Positions 14,073 through 15,584 of a DNA stretch of 15,584 nucleotides are shown here, piece after piece. A program made the translations under genes and the position numbers. How positions within the stretch are numbered: position 1 is the stretch's first letter; each line of letters begins with the position of its first letter. Source of the stretch: DAIRET01 sp036795455 (GTDB lineage: Bacteria > Bacteroidota > Ignavibacteria > Ignavibacteriales > Ignavibacteriaceae); the NCBI GenBank assembly GCA_036795455.1, contig DAIRET010000059.1, forward strand, positions 1 through 15,584, given 5' to 3'. The notes beneath the pieces were generated by a model that was not told the origin of the DNA, ran no database searches, and worked only from the letters and a program-made list of their open reading frames with translations.

Positions 14073-15584
14073 TTACTTCAAAAGTAACATTTTTTTTGTA
14101 TCAACATAGCCACCCGCACTAAGCCTGTAATAATAAACTCCGCTTGCAAACTTTGAAGCGGAAAAGGATTTGGAATAAGCGCCAGGCTGCATTTCTTCAT
14201 TCACAAGCATTTCAATTTCGTTCCCGAGTACATCGAAAATCTTTAATGACACGAATGAAGATGCTCCTATCGTAAACGATATTGTCGTTACCGGGTTAAA
14301 CGGATTCGGGTAGTTCTGTGCTAGTTCAAACTTTCCCGGTGTTAATCCTATTTCAACCGATATAACCGGTGAATAAGTATACTTCCCGTCATAGTCGACT
14401 TGTTTTAATCTATATTCATATTTACCCGGATGTAAATCAATATCGGTGTAACTATAAATACTCTTTTCGGTTGACGTTCCATTCCCATTTACGAAAGAAA
14501 CATTAATCCAATTACTGTTTTTATTTTTTCTTTGAACTTCAAAACCATGGTTATTCAACTCGGTTGCAGTAATCCATTGTAAGACGGCATTTGCTCCGTT
14601 TACCGAGGCGGTAAAAGAAACAAGTTCGACAGGAACTATATAGTTCGGGTTGCTGAAATCATATATGCCGCTTCCTGCAAGTGGAGGAACAATCTGCGGT
14701 ATTTCGGCAGCCGGGTCTAATGCATAGTAATAGTAATCGCTTGCTTCAAAAGCAGCACCGCGTGTACCGGGTGTACCACAATCAACAAAAATATTATACC
14801 GCTCCACTAAATCACCGGGAGGGCTTCCGTCCCTGGATGTTTCCGTTGGAATAGGGGTGTTGTAAAAATAGTTTCCCTCAACAAGTACATCAGCTTCAAG
14901 GTTTGAAGACACACCGTAAATTGAGTTGTTGGTATAATAATTATTAAAGACATGAACTTTGCAGAAGCGAACACGTGGATTTCTCTGATTCGAATTCTTA
15001 AACCAATTGTGATGATATGTTACCCGCATTGCTGTATCAACAACATTGCTGTTTGAATGCCCGACAAGACTGTTTTTATCGGTTCCATCAAACAAACAGA
15101 AAGATACAGTTACATAAGTTGCAGTATGCGTTATGTCAACAGAACCATCGGGACCGGAAGCTGCGGGATAACCGGCAGGCGGAGTATACGTAAATGTACA
15201 ATGGTCTATCCAGACGTGATTCCCTTTATTAACATCATCGTTTGCGTCCACCGAAATAGCATCATCACTCCAGCTTGCAAACTTTATGTTTCTTACTATT
15301 ATATTCTTACTTCTTGTTATATTTAACCCGAAACCGGTTATAGTGGCATCGCTTCCCACACCGATAATCGAAATATCATAAACATCTTTAACGTCAACCA
15401 TTTCACCGATACCTGAATCGCGGGATAGAATTCCGACTACGTAAACCGTTAGAGGCGGAAAGCCGAGTGTACCGTTTGCATCAATTCTACCCTGCATAAC
15501 CGAAGTAAGTTCTGCTACGGTGGATACGTAAACAACATGATTCTCAATACTTGCTCCACCTGTTGTTCCGTTTGAATAACCCAA
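14073..15584 (-). CDS. Pectate lyase (PL1) with Ig-like module and T9SS C-terminal sorting domain, N-terminus outside the window
   Basis: The frame runs off the right edge; 504 codons including the stop are visible. The first visible codon is TTG and no ATG or signal peptide is seen, so the start lies beyond 15584. Numbered from the edge, residues ~1-300 are a parallel beta-helix of polysaccharide lyase family 1. VWIDHCTF (124-131) and SVDITH (148-153) supply the calcium aspartates, and RNPRVRF (201-207) carries the catalytic arginine. Residues ~318-412 are an Ig/fibronectin-like module. The end (417-503), with FELAQNYPNPFNP, SLKIFDVLGNEIEMLV and GVYYYRL, is a type A T9SS sorting domain, so the enzyme should be exported across the outer membrane. 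It starts the pectin depolymerisation whose products feed every downstream gene. Confidence 0.93.
   Translation of the reverse strand: MGYSNGTTGGASIENHVVYVSTVAELTSVMQGRIDANGTLGFPPLTVYVVGILSRDSGIGEMVDVKDVYDISIIGVGSDATITGFGLNITRSKNIIVRNIKFASWSDDAISVDANDDVNKGNHVWIDHCTFTYTPPAGYPAASGPDGSVDITHTATYVTVSFCLFDGTDKNSLVGHSNSNVVDTAMRVTYHHNWFKNSNQRNPRVRFCKVHVFNNYYTNNSIYGVSSNLEADVLVEGNYFYNTPIPTETSRDGSPPGDLVERYNIFVDCGTPGTRGAAFEASDYYYYALDPAAEIPQIVPPLAGSGIYDFSNPNYIVPVELVSFTASVNGANAVLQWITATELNNHGFEVQRKNKNSNWINVSFVNGNGTSTEKSIYSYTDIDLHPGKYEYRLKQVDYDGKYTYSPVISVEIGLTPGKFELAQNYPNPFNPVTTISFTIGASSFVSLKIFDVLGNEIEMLVNEEMQPGAYSKSFSASKFASGVYYYRLSAGGYVDTKKMLLLK

Overview
The window is part of a bacterial chromosome of moderately low GC. 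The organism is most likely a member of the Bacteroidota/Ignavibacteriota lineage. The main evidence is the pectate lyase at the right edge: it ends in a NYPNPFNP-containing C-terminal domain of the type IX secretion (T9SS) sorting kind, preceded by a 'VELVSFTA'-type Ig-like module, a combination very common in Ignavibacteria-type genomes. This taxonomic call is an inference from protein style, not from a marker gene.

Layout. Positions 1-201 hold the C-terminal end of a small membrane protein, and 249-602 a VOC-fold (glyoxalase-like) protein, both on the plus strand. A strong hairpin (610-642) and a tiny 8-codon frame follow. From 727 to the right edge every gene lies on the minus strand and is closely packed, forming one pectin/rhamnogalacturonan utilisation locus. 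In the direction of transcription (right to left) it reads: secreted pectate lyase (partial), GH105 unsaturated uronyl hydrolase, KDPG aldolase (interrupted by an assembly gap), KDG kinase, LacI-type regulator, KduD, rhamnogalacturonan acetylesterase, then after a 197-bp gap UxaE, KduI, UxuB (SDR type), a second KDG-kinase-like PfkB protein, a LarA-family nickel-pincer enzyme, and 6-phosphogluconate dehydrogenase. No gene-free stretch exceeds 300 bases. No transporter, regulator pair, tRNA, rRNA, mobile element or CRISPR array was seen.

How it fits together. The lyase and esterase attack pectin, and GH105 releases the unsaturated end sugar. KduI and KduD turn 5-keto-4-deoxyuronate into KDG; KDG kinase and KDPG aldolase finish it to pyruvate and glyceraldehyde-3-phosphate. 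Saturated galacturonate (isomerised to tagaturonate by a UxaC not in the window) would go via UxaE to fructuronate and via UxuB to D-mannonate. The most interesting part is the downstream end of the operon: PfkB kinase, LarA homologue and Gnd directly follow UxuB. D-mannonate and D-gluconate differ only at C2, which is the carbon LarA-type enzymes epimerise. I therefore propose a branch mannonate -> gluconate -> 6-phosphogluconate -> ribulose-5-phosphate, feeding the pentose-phosphate pool from pectin. Supporting details seen in the sequence are an intact LarA catalytic residue set and a 6-phosphogluconate dehydrogenase whose NADP-binding Asn-Arg-Thr motif is replaced by Asp-Ile-Ser, suggesting NAD use. 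The branch itself is a hypothesis.
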